Origin: Litorimonas sp965205225
GTDB taxonomy: Bacteria; Pseudomonadota; Alphaproteobacteria; Caulobacterales; Maricaulaceae
DNA length: 64,000 nt
Reading direction: 5' to 3'
NCBI GenBank assembly: GCA_965205225.1
Contig: CBDBFZ010000003.1
Location: forward strand, 1,178,001-1,242,000
Shown here: positions 16,413 through 25,267 of the stretch, one piece after another
Layout: the number at the start of each line of letters is the position of its first letter
Position numbering within the stretch: the first letter of the stretch is position 1
Notes under the pieces: generated by a model
What the model was told of the DNA's origin: nothing
The model's input: the letters and a program-made list of their open reading frames with translations, nothing else
Databases searched by the model: none
Position numbers and translations under genes: made by a program

Positions 16413-17554
16413 GCAGTGTACGCCAGACAGTCCTGTCGTTCCTGTCGGCCGTCGGGGCGACACAGGAATCCCAATTCTATGCCGAACTCTTTGCGAAAGA
16501 GGACCCGGAACGGTTCGCGTTAATTATGCTGGATCCAAGGGTGCTCAAAAAACCACTTCTGGAAGCGCTGACGTCGAACTTGCAAATCCTGTTTAATCTT
16601 GGTCTGGCACCGACCCTGCTGATCGGTGCGTTTGATGATAATCGGACGTCTATCAAATTTCAGGCGCAGAGGCTCACTCGCGATCTCGATAGTTCCGGTG
16701 TGAAGGTCGCAAAGCTTGATACGAAAACTTACGGTCTGATCAGAGAAATCCGTCGTCGCGCCCAGGCCGGGATCATCCCTGTGCTGGAAATGACGGAGCG
16801 CTGCGGGCAGGGCGCTCTTCCGAAACTCATCAACGACTTGCGGCCGACCAAAATCGTCTCGCTACAGCCCTCTGGTGGGCTGGATGTAAAGGGTGTCCGG
16901 CGCCGTAATCTCAGGCTGGCTGAGATCGAAACCTTTATCGACGGGGGCACTCTGACTCCGGGACAGCAAAACTTCCTCCGCATGGTGCAGCGGATCGAGC
17001 AGGATGCAAATGAAGGCCGCAGAGCCTATGTTCTGGCCTCGCCGCTCAACCTGCTGAGTGAACTCTTCACAACCAAAGGCTCTGGCACCCTGATCCGGCG
17101 CGAGGCCGAAGTCGTGCGCCACGATAGTCTGGATGAGATCAACCACATCGAGCTTGCCGGTGCAATGGACCGAGCGTTCGACAGAACCCTGAACAGTCAA
17201 TTTCTGAAACAGCCGATTGAAGCGGCTTTTCTGGAAGCGGATTACCGAGCTGGGGCAATCTTCACGCGCAAGGCTGACCAACCCTATCTTTCGAAATTCT
17301 GGGTTGTTCCCGAAACTCAGGGCGAGGGACTGGCGCGCGATGTGTGGGAGAAGGTTTGCGAAAATATTCCGGGTTTTTTCTGGCGTTCACGGGGAACAAA
17401 TCCTTTCAATGACTGGTATCTGTCGGCCTGTGACGGCCTACAGAAAAACGGGGATTGGCGTGTTTACTGGAAAGGGCTAGAGGTTTCTGATCTACCGACC
17501 GCGATTCAAGCAGCCAGCACCGCTCCCAACGATTTCAAATCGAGTTCTTTATGA
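16409..17554 (+). CDS. N-acetylglutamate synthase-like protein (kinase-like plus DUF619 acetyltransferase domain)
   Basis: 381 residues. The N-terminal two thirds resemble a shortened amino-acid-kinase fold (LQILFNLGLAPTLLIGA), lacking obvious ATP-binding glycine motifs, and the C-terminal third is a DUF619-type GNAT domain (EAAFLEADYRAGAIF, LSKFWVVPETQGEGLARDVWEK, FFWRSRGTNPFNDWYLSACDG). This is the vertebrate-like NAGS / Maricaulis-type NAGS-K architecture, which makes N-acetylglutamate for arginine synthesis. The degenerate kinase part suggests synthase without kinase activity. It is coupled by 4-bp overlaps on both sides. Confidence 0.75.
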   Translation: MSSVRQTVLSFLSAVGATQESQFYAELFAKEDPERFALIMLDPRVLKKPLLEALTSNLQILFNLGLAPTLLIGAFDDNRTSIKFQAQRLTRDLDSSGVKVAKLDTKTYGLIREIRRRAQAGIIPVLEMTERCGQGALPKLINDLRPTKIVSLQPSGGLDVKGVRRRNLRLAEIETFIDGGTLTPGQQNFLRMVQRIEQDANEGRRAYVLASPLNLLSELFTTKGSGTLIRREAEVVRHDSLDEINHIELAGAMDRAFDRTLNSQFLKQPIEAAFLEADYRAGAIFTRKADQPYLSKFWVVPETQGEGLARDVWEKVCENIPGFFWRSRGTNPFNDWYLSACDGLQKNGDWRVYWKGLEVSDLPTAIQAASTAPNDFKSSSL

Positions 17555-18672
17555 CAATTTCCATCAATGCCGCCTTTGACTCTGGTAATATTGAGGTGGT
17601 CGATAGCGCCGATCCGCAAAATATCCGTCTACGCATTTGCAAGGACGCGCAGAGTGATTTTTACCAGTGGTTCCATTTCCGTGTTGCAGGCGCAAAAGGA
17701 ATTCCGCTGCGGCTGGTGATCGAGAATGCGGGCGGGGCGGCCTTCAAAGGTGGCTGGGAAAACTATAAAACCTGCATGAGTATAGACCGGGAGGACTGGA
17801 TCCGTGTGCCGACATCCTTTGCGGATGATGAGTTTGTGATCGAGCACACGCCAGAACTGGACTCTGTCTACTACGCCTATTTTGCTCCCTATACGATGGA
17901 ACGTCATCACGATTTGATTGCGGACACGCTGTCTCATGACGGCGTATCCCTGTCTGTTCTGGGCCAGACGGTTGACGGACGTGACATGGATTGCCTGTCC
18001 ATTGGTGAAGGAAGCAAGACGGTCTGGGTCATTGCCCGGCAGCACCCTGGTGAGAGCATGGCCGAATGGTGGATGGAAGGCTTCATTGCCCGCCTGACCA
18101 ATCCGAACGATGTTGTCGCAGTCGAGATGCGCCGTAAAGTGCGGTTTCGGATCGTCCCCAATATGAACCCGGATGGCTCCTTTCGCGGCCATCTGCGTAC
18201 CAATGCCGTAGGCGCGAACCTCAACCGCGAGTGGGACACACCGACGATGGAGCGCAGTCCCGAAGTGGTGCTGGTCCGCGGCGCGATGGATGCGGATAAG
18301 CCCGTCCTCTGCCTCGATGTTCACGGCGATGAGGTGCTACCCTATAATTTTATCGCGGGCGCGGAAGGAATTCCGGGTTACACGCAGAAACAGGCGGATA
18401 ATCTTGAAGCCTTCCTGACAGCCTACAAAGCCGCCAGCGCGGACTTCCAGACTGAGGTCGGTTACGCCACGACAGCGCCGGGCAAAGCCAATCCATCCAT
18501 GTGCACCAATCAGACGGCGGCGCGTTATGACTGCCTCGCCATGACATTGGAAATGCCGTTCAAGGACAATGCCAACGCGCCCAATGAGGCACGCGGCTGG
18601 AGTTGTGATCGCTGTGCGCAGCTGGGCAGTGATACGCTGGACGCGATGGCTGCTGTAATCGATCAGCTATAG
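17551..18672 (+). CDS. M14-family cytosolic carboxypeptidase-like protein
   Basis: 373 residues. An N-terminal beta-sandwich (about 1-125) precedes an M14 carboxypeptidase domain with the HPGESMAEW zinc motif (about 167-175), the NMNPDGSFRGHLRTNAVGANLNREW segment of the substrate pocket split around residue 215, DVHGDE (third zinc ligand, about 255) and the catalytic Glu in TLEMPFKD (about 340). This is the bacterial AGBL/CCP-like layout. It is coupled to the acetyltransferase gene, so a role in releasing or trimming an acylated amino acid or peptide is possible but not shown. Confidence 0.82.
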   Translation: MTISINAAFDSGNIEVVDSADPQNIRLRICKDAQSDFYQWFHFRVAGAKGIPLRLVIENAGGAAFKGGWENYKTCMSIDREDWIRVPTSFADDEFVIEHTPELDSVYYAYFAPYTMERHHDLIADTLSHDGVSLSVLGQTVDGRDMDCLSIGEGSKTVWVIARQHPGESMAEWWMEGFIARLTNPNDVVAVEMRRKVRFRIVPNMNPDGSFRGHLRTNAVGANLNREWDTPTMERSPEVVLVRGAMDADKPVLCLDVHGDEVLPYNFIAGAEGIPGYTQKQADNLEAFLTAYKAASADFQTEVGYATTAPGKANPSMCTNQTAARYDCLAMTLEMPFKDNANAPNEARGWSCDRCAQLGSDTLDAMAAVIDQL

Positions 18673-18909
18673 GCTCAGCTTACAGACAGCTCGCATCCGA
18701 CACATGTAACGATACGGATCGCCAGGCGTCTGCATCCATTCGGAACACATTGGATGATGTATAGCTATGCTGACAGTTTGACCCTTGGCTTGTTTAAGCG
18801 CAGCTTTCGCGTCGACATGCATCGGTGTTGATCCACCGCGGCCGCCGGGCCAGCAAGCCCGACTGAGCTTAATTATCAGGAGCGCTGCAAACAGTCGCGT
18901 CATATCCAT
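18667..18909 (-). CDS. Small exported protein, unknown
   Basis: 80 residues with an N-terminal hydrophobic segment (MTRLFAALLIIKLSRAC) that could be a signal peptide, followed by a short mature region with four Cys residues (PMCSEW, YMCRMRAVC). It converges on the M14 gene with a 6-bp overlap. No family recognised; the start could also be 18930. Confidence 0.45.
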   Translation of the reverse strand: MDMTRLFAALLIIKLSRACWPGGRGGSTPMHVDAKAALKQAKGQTVSIAIHHPMCSEWMQTPGDPYRYMCRMRAVCKLSL

Positions 18910-18978
18910 TCTCCGCTTTGTACCATTCAATCAGAGATTAATGGTCCAGAGCGGAGGATTAAGTTTTGTTGAGCCGAC

Positions 18979-20553
18979 TTACAGCCGGATGCGATCCACA
19001 ATCTTGACCTGATTAATGGCTTTGATGGCATTGGCGGTATCGTCGCTGACATCCCCATCAACGCTAATCAGGCAGACGGCTTCGCCGCCCTGTTCCATCC
19101 GTCCCAATGAGAAGGTTGCGATATTGACATTGGCTTTGCCGAGGATGCCGCCGAGATCACCAATGAAGCCGGGCTTATCGTCATTGCGCACATAGATCAT
19201 GTTCGGCGCGAATGCTGCGTCCATCGGCACGCCGAACAGGCGCACAATACGCGGTTCACCGCGATAGATGGTCCCGACAATCGCGAATTTGCGCATCTTG
19301 GTTTCAACCGTCAGGCGGATCAGGGATTCAGCGCGCTCTGCTTCGTCAATATAGCTCTCGGTCAGCTCGATCTCGCGTTCCTTGGCGAGCACAGGCGCGC
19401 TGACCATATTGACCTCGGGCATGGCGGTCTTGAGCAATCCGGCGAGTGCCGCCGCGCTGACAGGATTAGTATTCAGTTTGGTGATCCCGCCCTTATAGAC
19501 GATCTCGATGGACTGGGCGGGCTCATGCAGAAGCTGACCCATCATGGTGCCGAGCTTGTCAGCCAGATCGACCCAAGGCTTGAGACGTGGCGCCTCTTCT
19601 GCCGAAATTGAAGGGGTGTTGATTGCGTTACTGATCGCGCCAGTCAGCAGGTAATCGGCCATTTGCTCGGCCACCTGGATAGCGACATTTTCCTGCGCTT
19701 CATTGGTTGATGCGCCGAGATGCGGCGTGGCAACAAAACCGGGCGTACCGAATAGTGGGTGTTCCTTGGCCGGTTCAACGGCGAAGACGTCCAGCGCAGC
19801 GGCCCGGACATGGCCTGCTTCCAACGCGTCTTTAAGAGCCTCTTCATCGACCAGACCACCGCGCGCGCAGTTGATTAGAATAAGCCCCTTGCGAGACATG
19901 CCGAGTCGTTCGCGATTGACGATGTTCTTTGTGCTTTCGACCAACGGGGTGTGTAGCGTGATCGCGTCGGCGCGTTGGAACAATTCGTCCAATTCGACTT
20001 TTCGCATGCCCAGCTCGACGGCCCGTTCAGCCGTCAAATACGGGTCGAAGGCAATGACCTTCATTTTCAAACCGAGTGCGCGTTCAGCAACAAGCGCCCC
20101 GATATTGCCGCAGCCAATAATGCCGAGCGTTTTATTGAACAGTTCCGTGCCTTTATAATCGGATTTCGGCCATTCTCCGGCCTGCGTCCGAACCGATGCA
20201 GAGGGGATCTGACGAGCGGCCGAAAACAGCATCGCGATGGCATGTTCGGCTGTTGTGATGGCATTGCCGAACGGCGTGTTCATGACGACTACGCCGCGAT
20301 CCGTCGCGGCTTTGATGTCGATATTGTCAACACCGATTCCGGCCCGGCCAATCACTTTGAGATGGGTCGCCTGGCCGATGATTTCGGCGTCGGGACGTGT
20401 GGACGACCGAACGGCCAATCCGTCATAATCGCCAATGATCTTCATCAGCTCGTCTTTCGATAGGCCGGTGATGACATCGACATCGACGCCGCGGGCCTTA
20501 AAGACATCAACGGCGCGGTTGGACATTTTATCGGCAATAAGAACTCTAGGCAT
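18979..20553 (-). CDS. serA: D-3-phosphoglycerate dehydrogenase
   Basis: 524 residues, the long three-domain form. It oxidises 3-phosphoglycerate with NAD, the first step of serine synthesis. Visible are the GLAVRSSTRPDAEII substrate region, the Rossmann motif GIIGCGNIGALVAERA (about 145), the INCARGGLVDEEAL region, the catalytic HLGAST (about 282), an intervening domain and a C-terminal ACT domain (NDDKPGFIGDLGGILGKANVNIA). The ATG at 20553 (MPRVLIADKMS) is preferred over an upstream in-frame start. It follows serC with a dead acetyltransferase gene between them. Confidence 0.96.
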   Translation of the reverse strand: MPRVLIADKMSNRAVDVFKARGVDVDVITGLSKDELMKIIGDYDGLAVRSSTRPDAEIIGQATHLKVIGRAGIGVDNIDIKAATDRGVVVMNTPFGNAITTAEHAIAMLFSAARQIPSASVRTQAGEWPKSDYKGTELFNKTLGIIGCGNIGALVAERALGLKMKVIAFDPYLTAERAVELGMRKVELDELFQRADAITLHTPLVESTKNIVNRERLGMSRKGLILINCARGGLVDEEALKDALEAGHVRAAALDVFAVEPAKEHPLFGTPGFVATPHLGASTNEAQENVAIQVAEQMADYLLTGAISNAINTPSISAEEAPRLKPWVDLADKLGTMMGQLLHEPAQSIEIVYKGGITKLNTNPVSAAALAGLLKTAMPEVNMVSAPVLAKEREIELTESYIDEAERAESLIRLTVETKMRKFAIVGTIYRGEPRIVRLFGVPMDAAFAPNMIYVRNDDKPGFIGDLGGILGKANVNIATFSLGRMEQGGEAVCLISVDGDVSDDTANAIKAINQVKIVDRIRL

Positions 20554-21070
20554 TATGTTTTCCTTTTTGCCAGTCATTGCGATTGATCACGCAAACATGG
20601 CATTCGTCCGGCCCAAAACGGCGCGGGCCTATGAGAGTAAAGCCCATGGCTTCATAGAGGCGATGGGCGTCGATGTTGTTTGAGAGAGGGGCGACCTAGA
20701 CAGCCACAGCTCCGCATGTGCGAAAGCAATGGTCGAGCGCCTGAGTCATCATCTGACGACCATAGCCCTTGCTGATATCCTCTGCGGCGCCGATCCAGAG
20801 ATCGATTCCCCAGACATTGGCTGGGCCATCGCCTCAGTAATGTGTCTTTTCCTCCCGACAGTCGATCATCTGAACGAAACCGATCAGCGTTCGTCCTGCG
20901 TTTCCGCAATAACCATGTTAGCCATGTCAGGCCGCGTGTGAGTTCCACGTTCCAATCAAAACGATTGAAGATCGGATTACCGGCAGCGTCAGCCACATGT
21001 CCGAGCGAATCCCAATGCCGCAGCCTGTCGCATCAGAAAGTTTCGCAAGTCTGATTCGAAGATTGGTCAT
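20546..21070 (-). pseudogene. GNAT acetyltransferase (AAC(6')-like), degenerate
   Basis: The ATG at 21070 overlaps the serC stop as ATGA, and the last codons overlap the serA start. Pieces in three frames give LRHWDSLGHVADAAGNP, PDMANMVIAETQDER, IGFVQMIDCREEKTHY (stop) GDGPANVWGIDLWIG, SKGYGRQMMTQALDHCF and NNIDAHRLYEAMGF: the blocks of an aminoglycoside 6'-acetyltransferase-like GNAT protein. At least three frameshifts and two internal stops prevent expression. The decay is confined between two intact serine genes. Confidence 0.8.
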
Positions 21071-22239
21071 GATTGAAGCTCGGAGACTTTCGTTTCGAAC
21101 GCCCAGTCGAGCCAGGGCAGGACGGCTTTCAAGTCTTCGATGGGAGTGAGTCCGGAGACCCAGAGACGGAAGCCCGGAGGGGCGGTTCGATAAGCCCCGA
21201 AGTCCAGAGCCACATTTTCATCGCCCAGCAATGTGACGATCGATTTGGTGAAAGCCGCTTGCTCATCTGCGGACAGGGCCGCAACTCGCGCATCGATGAT
21301 CTTGAGGCAGACGCCGGTATTGGACCTCTTCTCATCATCTTCGCAGAGATTTGCGATCCAGTCACGCTGTGCCGTCCAGTCCCAGATTGCTTTGGCATTG
21401 GCATCGGCGCGGTCATGCATACCCTGCAGTCCGCCATTGGCTTTTACCCAGTTCAACGCATCAAGATGATCTTCGGCGCAGAGCAGGGACGGCGTATTGA
21501 TGGTCGCACCCTCGAATATGCCTTCGATCAATTTGCCGCCTTTCGTCAGGCGGAAGATTTTCGGTAGGGGCCAAGACGGGGTGTAGCTTTCCAGCCGCGC
21601 GACAGCGTGGGGGCTAAGAATCAGCATGCCGTGCGCCGCTTCGCCGCCCATGACTTTCTGCCAGGAATAAGTGACGACATCGAGCTTCTCCCACGGGAGA
21701 TTCTGCGCATAGACGGCGGATGTGGCGTCACAGATGGTGACGCCGTCACGGTCGTCCGGGATGAAACTGTAATCGGCCACCTTGACGCCAGATGTGGTGC
21801 CGTTCGCAGTGAAGATCAGATCCTGTGATCCATCATAGGCGGAAAAGTCAGGCAGTTTACCATAGTCAGCGGTCAGCAGCGTCAGATCGTCCAGTGGCAG
21901 TTGCTTTTCCGCATCGGCCACCCAGATCTGCCCGAAATTTTCCCAGGCCGCGACGATGACGGGCTTCGGGCCGAGCATCGTCCACATCGCCATTTCTACG
22001 GCGCCCGTGTCGGACGCTGGGACAATGCCGATGCGATAATCGTCAGGAACTTGCAGGACTTCTCGGGTGAGGTCGATGACCTCTTTGAGTTTTGATTTGC
22101 ATAGAGCGGAGCGATGAGAACGCCCCAAGGCGGCGTCTGACAAGGCATCCAACGACCATTTAGGACGCTTGCGCGTCGGTCCGGCAGAGAAACGGGGATT
22201 GGCCGGACGCAGATCCGGCTTGGAAATAGTCATTGTCAT
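21067..22239 (-). CDS. serC: Phosphoserine aminotransferase
   Basis: 390 residues from the ATG at 22239 (MTMTISKPDLRPANPRFSAG). A class V aminotransferase that converts 3-phosphohydroxypyruvate to phosphoserine, using PLP. Visible are the FSAGPTRKRP start, GRSHRS, TANGTTSGV, the CDATSAVYA block and the PLP lysine in TYSWQKVMGGEAAHG (about 200). The long alphaproteobacterial form is recognisable by length and by the KWSLDAL region. It is followed by serA, the next enzyme's gene in the pathway. Confidence 0.95.
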   Translation of the reverse strand: MTMTISKPDLRPANPRFSAGPTRKRPKWSLDALSDAALGRSHRSALCKSKLKEVIDLTREVLQVPDDYRIGIVPASDTGAVEMAMWTMLGPKPVIVAAWENFGQIWVADAEKQLPLDDLTLLTADYGKLPDFSAYDGSQDLIFTANGTTSGVKVADYSFIPDDRDGVTICDATSAVYAQNLPWEKLDVVTYSWQKVMGGEAAHGMLILSPHAVARLESYTPSWPLPKIFRLTKGGKLIEGIFEGATINTPSLLCAEDHLDALNWVKANGGLQGMHDRADANAKAIWDWTAQRDWIANLCEDDEKRSNTGVCLKIIDARVAALSADEQAAFTKSIVTLLGDENVALDFGAYRTAPPGFRLWVSGLTPIEDLKAVLPWLDWAFETKVSELQS

Positions 22240-22361
22240 ATCTCCGTCAGGTGCGTTTTTGTACACCGTTGAAGTGCGCCTCAGTGGGGAGGCATGGCCC
22301 ACGCGGCGGATAGCGAGATGGAGTTGAGTGTCAAGTGACCGTGCTGAGACGGAGGCAGCGT

Positions 22362-23879
22362 TTAGTAGTCCGAATACCCATCTTCATCGCTCGCCAGATT
22401 GCCGAACTTGGTGAGTTCCGGCTGGAAGCTGAGCATGACGGAGCCGATGGGACCATGGCGTTGTTTCTGGATCAGGACTTCGGCTTTGCCGATGGCATTG
22501 TCCATTTTGGCCTGCCACTTCATTACGGCTTCCGGATCATCCTCATTCGGCTGTTCGCGGGCGAGGTAATATTCGTCGCGATAGATGAACATGACGACGT
22601 CAGCATCCTGTTCGATAGAACCGGATTCGCGCAGGTCTGAGAGTTGAGGACGCTTGTCATCGCGCTGTTCAACCTGCCGCGACAGCTGGGCCAGAGCGAG
22701 AACGGGAACATTAAGTTCCTTCGCTAAAGCCTTAAGACTTTGAGTAATCATGGTGACCTCCTGCACCCGGTTGGTCGAATTATTCATCATCGCACCGCCG
22801 GTCAGAAGCTGCAAATAATCGACCACAATCAGGTCCAGACCCTTCATCCGTTTCAGGCGACGCGCCCGCGCTGCCACAGCCCCGATGGACAGACCGCCCA
22901 TATCGTCAATGTGCAGCGGGATGCGGCTGATCTCGTCGGCGGCGTCGCGTAGATGCTCATATTGTTTCGGGTTGATTTCGCCGCGGCGGATGCGGTGTGA
23001 GGGTACCTGACTGTGTTCAGCCAGTAGGCGAGTGGCGAGCTGTTCGCTGCTCATTTCCAGAGAGAAGACGCCAACGACGCCACCATTCATGGTTTTCTCA
23101 ACGCCGTTTTCGTCGCGCTCAACTTTGTGCAGTTTGGCGACATGGAAGGCGATGTTCAGCGCCAGCGAGGATTTCCCCATCGACGGACGCCCAGCAAGAA
23201 TCACAAGGTCAGATTTGTGAAGTCCCCCCAGGAGCCGGTCTAGCTCTTCCAGCCCTGTTGAAATGCCGGACAGCTGTCCCTTCCGCTGATAGGCGGCGGT
23301 TGCCATTTCTATGGAGTCGATCAACGCGTCTTCGAACGAGACAAAACCGGTCTGCGTGCCGCCGATTTCCGCCAGATTATAGAGCTGCATCTCAGCTTGC
23401 TGGATCTGCGCTGACGCGTCGTCGTCGCTATTTTGATCCTTGGCCGTTTCCTTCATCGTGTCGCCCAAGCGGATCAGCTCGCGCCGCATCGCCATATCGA
23501 AGATCAGCTTGGCATATTCGGGCGCAGTTGGCCCCGGCGGGGCCTGCTCCAGAAGGAGTGCCAGATATTCAACGCCGCCAATATCGGATAACGCATCGTC
23601 CTGACTGAACCGATTTTTCAGAACAATAGCGTCGGCCAGCTTGCCATGTTCGATCAGGCTCGCCATCGCCCGGTACATGTTGACATGCACGGGATTGTAG
23701 AAATGCTTGGCCTCGACGATTGAACTGACTCGGTGGTAGATCTCATTATCGTAGAGTAGGGCGCCCAACAGGGCCTGTTCAGCTTCCATACTGTGCGGCG
23801 TCGTATCGAGTTCGGTCTCAAATCCGTCCATGTCGTCATTGGTTGGGTCATAGTCTGGAATGTCGATTGTGTGGGCCAT
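22362..23879 (-). CDS. dnaB: Replicative DNA helicase
   Basis: 505 residues. The N-terminal primase-interacting domain (SMEAEQALLGALLYDNE) and the RecA-like C-terminal motor are both present: Walker A GRPSMGKSSLA (about 225), Walker B LIVVDYLQLL (about 345), the SRQVEQRDDKRPQLSDLRESG arginine-finger region split after residue 20, and a C-terminal KQRHGPIG. It unwinds DNA at the replication fork. Divergent from ruvC across a 348-bp gap. Confidence 0.97.
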   Translation of the reverse strand: MAHTIDIPDYDPTNDDMDGFETELDTTPHSMEAEQALLGALLYDNEIYHRVSSIVEAKHFYNPVHVNMYRAMASLIEHGKLADAIVLKNRFSQDDALSDIGGVEYLALLLEQAPPGPTAPEYAKLIFDMAMRRELIRLGDTMKETAKDQNSDDDASAQIQQAEMQLYNLAEIGGTQTGFVSFEDALIDSIEMATAAYQRKGQLSGISTGLEELDRLLGGLHKSDLVILAGRPSMGKSSLALNIAFHVAKLHKVERDENGVEKTMNGGVVGVFSLEMSSEQLATRLLAEHSQVPSHRIRRGEINPKQYEHLRDAADEISRIPLHIDDMGGLSIGAVAARARRLKRMKGLDLIVVDYLQLLTGGAMMNNSTNRVQEVTMITQSLKALAKELNVPVLALAQLSRQVEQRDDKRPQLSDLRESGSIEQDADVVMFIYRDEYYLAREQPNEDDPEAVMKWQAKMDNAIGKAEVLIQKQRHGPIGSVMLSFQPELTKFGNLASDEDGYSDY

Positions 23880-24227
23880 TGCGAAGCTGTGTCACGAGTC
23901 GATGGAGAGTACAGGCCGGAGTGCAGAAACTAGTCCCTATACATGTCCATAGGCTCTGAGTTTTGGGGAAAGTGGGGAAAGCCGGTGCGGATGGAGAGAG
24001 ATTGTCCGCACCGGCGCTCGCCCCCAGCGAAGCCCGACCATCCTCTTGGGGGAAAGATCGCCAGGTGAAGGGGCTGTTTTTTACTCGGTGATGCGGCCAG
24101 CATGGGTCGATGACCGGGAAAGTTTGAGGCGAAATGGCCGATCGTCGCCATATTGGGCGGGATCAAGGCGCTGAAATCCGTGACGGTTTCAATTGTCGGA
24201 GACAGACCGCGCCTTTAAGCCCGGCAA
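23880..24227. other. dnaB-ruvC divergent intergenic region with a perfect hairpin
   Basis: A perfect 11-bp inverted repeat GCCGGTGCGGA (23981-23991) and TCCGCACCGGC (24005-24015) encloses a 13-nt loop. No T-run follows on either strand, so it does not look like a simple rho-independent terminator. It could be a dispersed palindromic repeat or a regulatory RNA structure. No gene is seen in the rest of the interval; promoters for dnaB and ruvC must lie here. Confidence 0.6.
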
Positions 24228-24707
24228 ATGACCCGGACGCGTCGCATCATCGGATTTGACCCCTCGCTTGTCTCCTGCGGCTGGGGCATCATTGATGTTG
24301 AAATCAATAAAACCCGCCACGTCGCACACGGCGTCATCAAACCGCCGCGTAAGGAACCGCTCGCCAGCCGCCTCTCTTTCCTCTTTGTCGCAGCTCAGGA
24401 GGCGATTGAGGCTTACTCTCCGTCCGAAGCGGGTGTTGAAGAGGTCTTCATGAAGGATAATGCGATGAGTGCGCTGAAGCTGGGGCAGGCCCGCGCAGCC
24501 TGCATTCTGGCGGCAACGCAATCCGGTCTGATCGTGGGGGAATATGCGGCCCGGCTGGTCAAGAAATCGGTCGTGGGAACGGGCGCCGCGGACAAGGCGC
24601 AGGTGGCTCACATTATGAACCTGCTACTGCCGGGCGCGAATGTAGATGCAGGCGATGCGGCGGATGCGCTCGCCATTGCGATCACCCACGCCAATCATTT
24701 GCGCTAG
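24228..24707 (+). CDS. ruvC: Crossover junction endodeoxyribonuclease RuvC
   Basis: 159 residues. RNase-H-fold Holliday junction resolvase. The first catalytic Asp is in IIGFDPSLVSCGWGI, the Glu in GVEEVFMKDN, and the C-terminal acidic pair in DAGDAADALAIAITHA. The first gene of ruvCAB, but a 560-bp gap separates it from ruvA. The ATG at 24228 is the natural start. Confidence 0.95.
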   Translation: MTRTRRIIGFDPSLVSCGWGIIDVEINKTRHVAHGVIKPPRKEPLASRLSFLFVAAQEAIEAYSPSEAGVEEVFMKDNAMSALKLGQARAACILAATQSGLIVGEYAARLVKKSVVGTGAADKAQVAHIMNLLLPGANVDAGDAADALAIAITHANHLR

Positions 24708-24716
24708 GCGATAGGC

Positions 24717-25107
24717 CTATTTTCGTTTGGGGTAGTGTGGGTGTACCGGGAAGGTGGGTTCCGGATAGGCACAACAGGTCACGGGTTTGGCAGAGACCTC
24801 AATGAAGATCTCTTTCTTGACATAGACTGTTTTTTCGACTTCGACGATTTTCTGGCAGTCGACATGGACAGGTTTTTCGACTTAAACGGTCCTGACCTGA
24901 GGAGCGATCATGATTGGCGGCGCATAGCAGCAGTTCTTAGCCATTGGCGCGCCGTAGCGTGAGTTTGCGGGTGACGCCGCCGGTGCACACGCGGATAGGC
25001 CGCATCCAGCGCTGGCATATCGGCCTGTCTGGTTTGTCGCAGCGCAGCCTGAGATCATGGGGCCTCACTATGCCGGCAGCGCACAGCAGGCAGGCTTTGA
25101 CAGTCAT
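24717..25107 (-). pseudogene. Cys- and Val-rich surface-type protein gene, degenerate
   Basis: The minus strand between ruvC and ruvA reads, in one frame, VEKPVHVDCQKIVEVEKTVY and VKKEIFIEVSAKPVTCCAYP, ending PVHPHYPKRK with a TAG at 24717. Upstream in the same frame, after a TAA, is KNCCYAPPIMIAPQVRTV, and in another frame from 25107 MTVKACLLCAAGIV. The repeated V-E-K-x-V pattern and Cys pairs look like real protein. One stop and at least one shift break it. The family is not identified. Confidence 0.4.
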
Positions 25108-25267
25108 GGCATCATCCCAAGTTTGATTCCCGGGCCAAGAATATGGGCTTATAGTTAAGTGGGCGATAATCCTGTTCTTTACAGAGACGGTATTCCTCAA
25201 CGATCCTGTCTGTGTTGGCCCCTCTGTGTGTTAGTTGTGCACAACGAATCGGACAGGATGTAACGTC

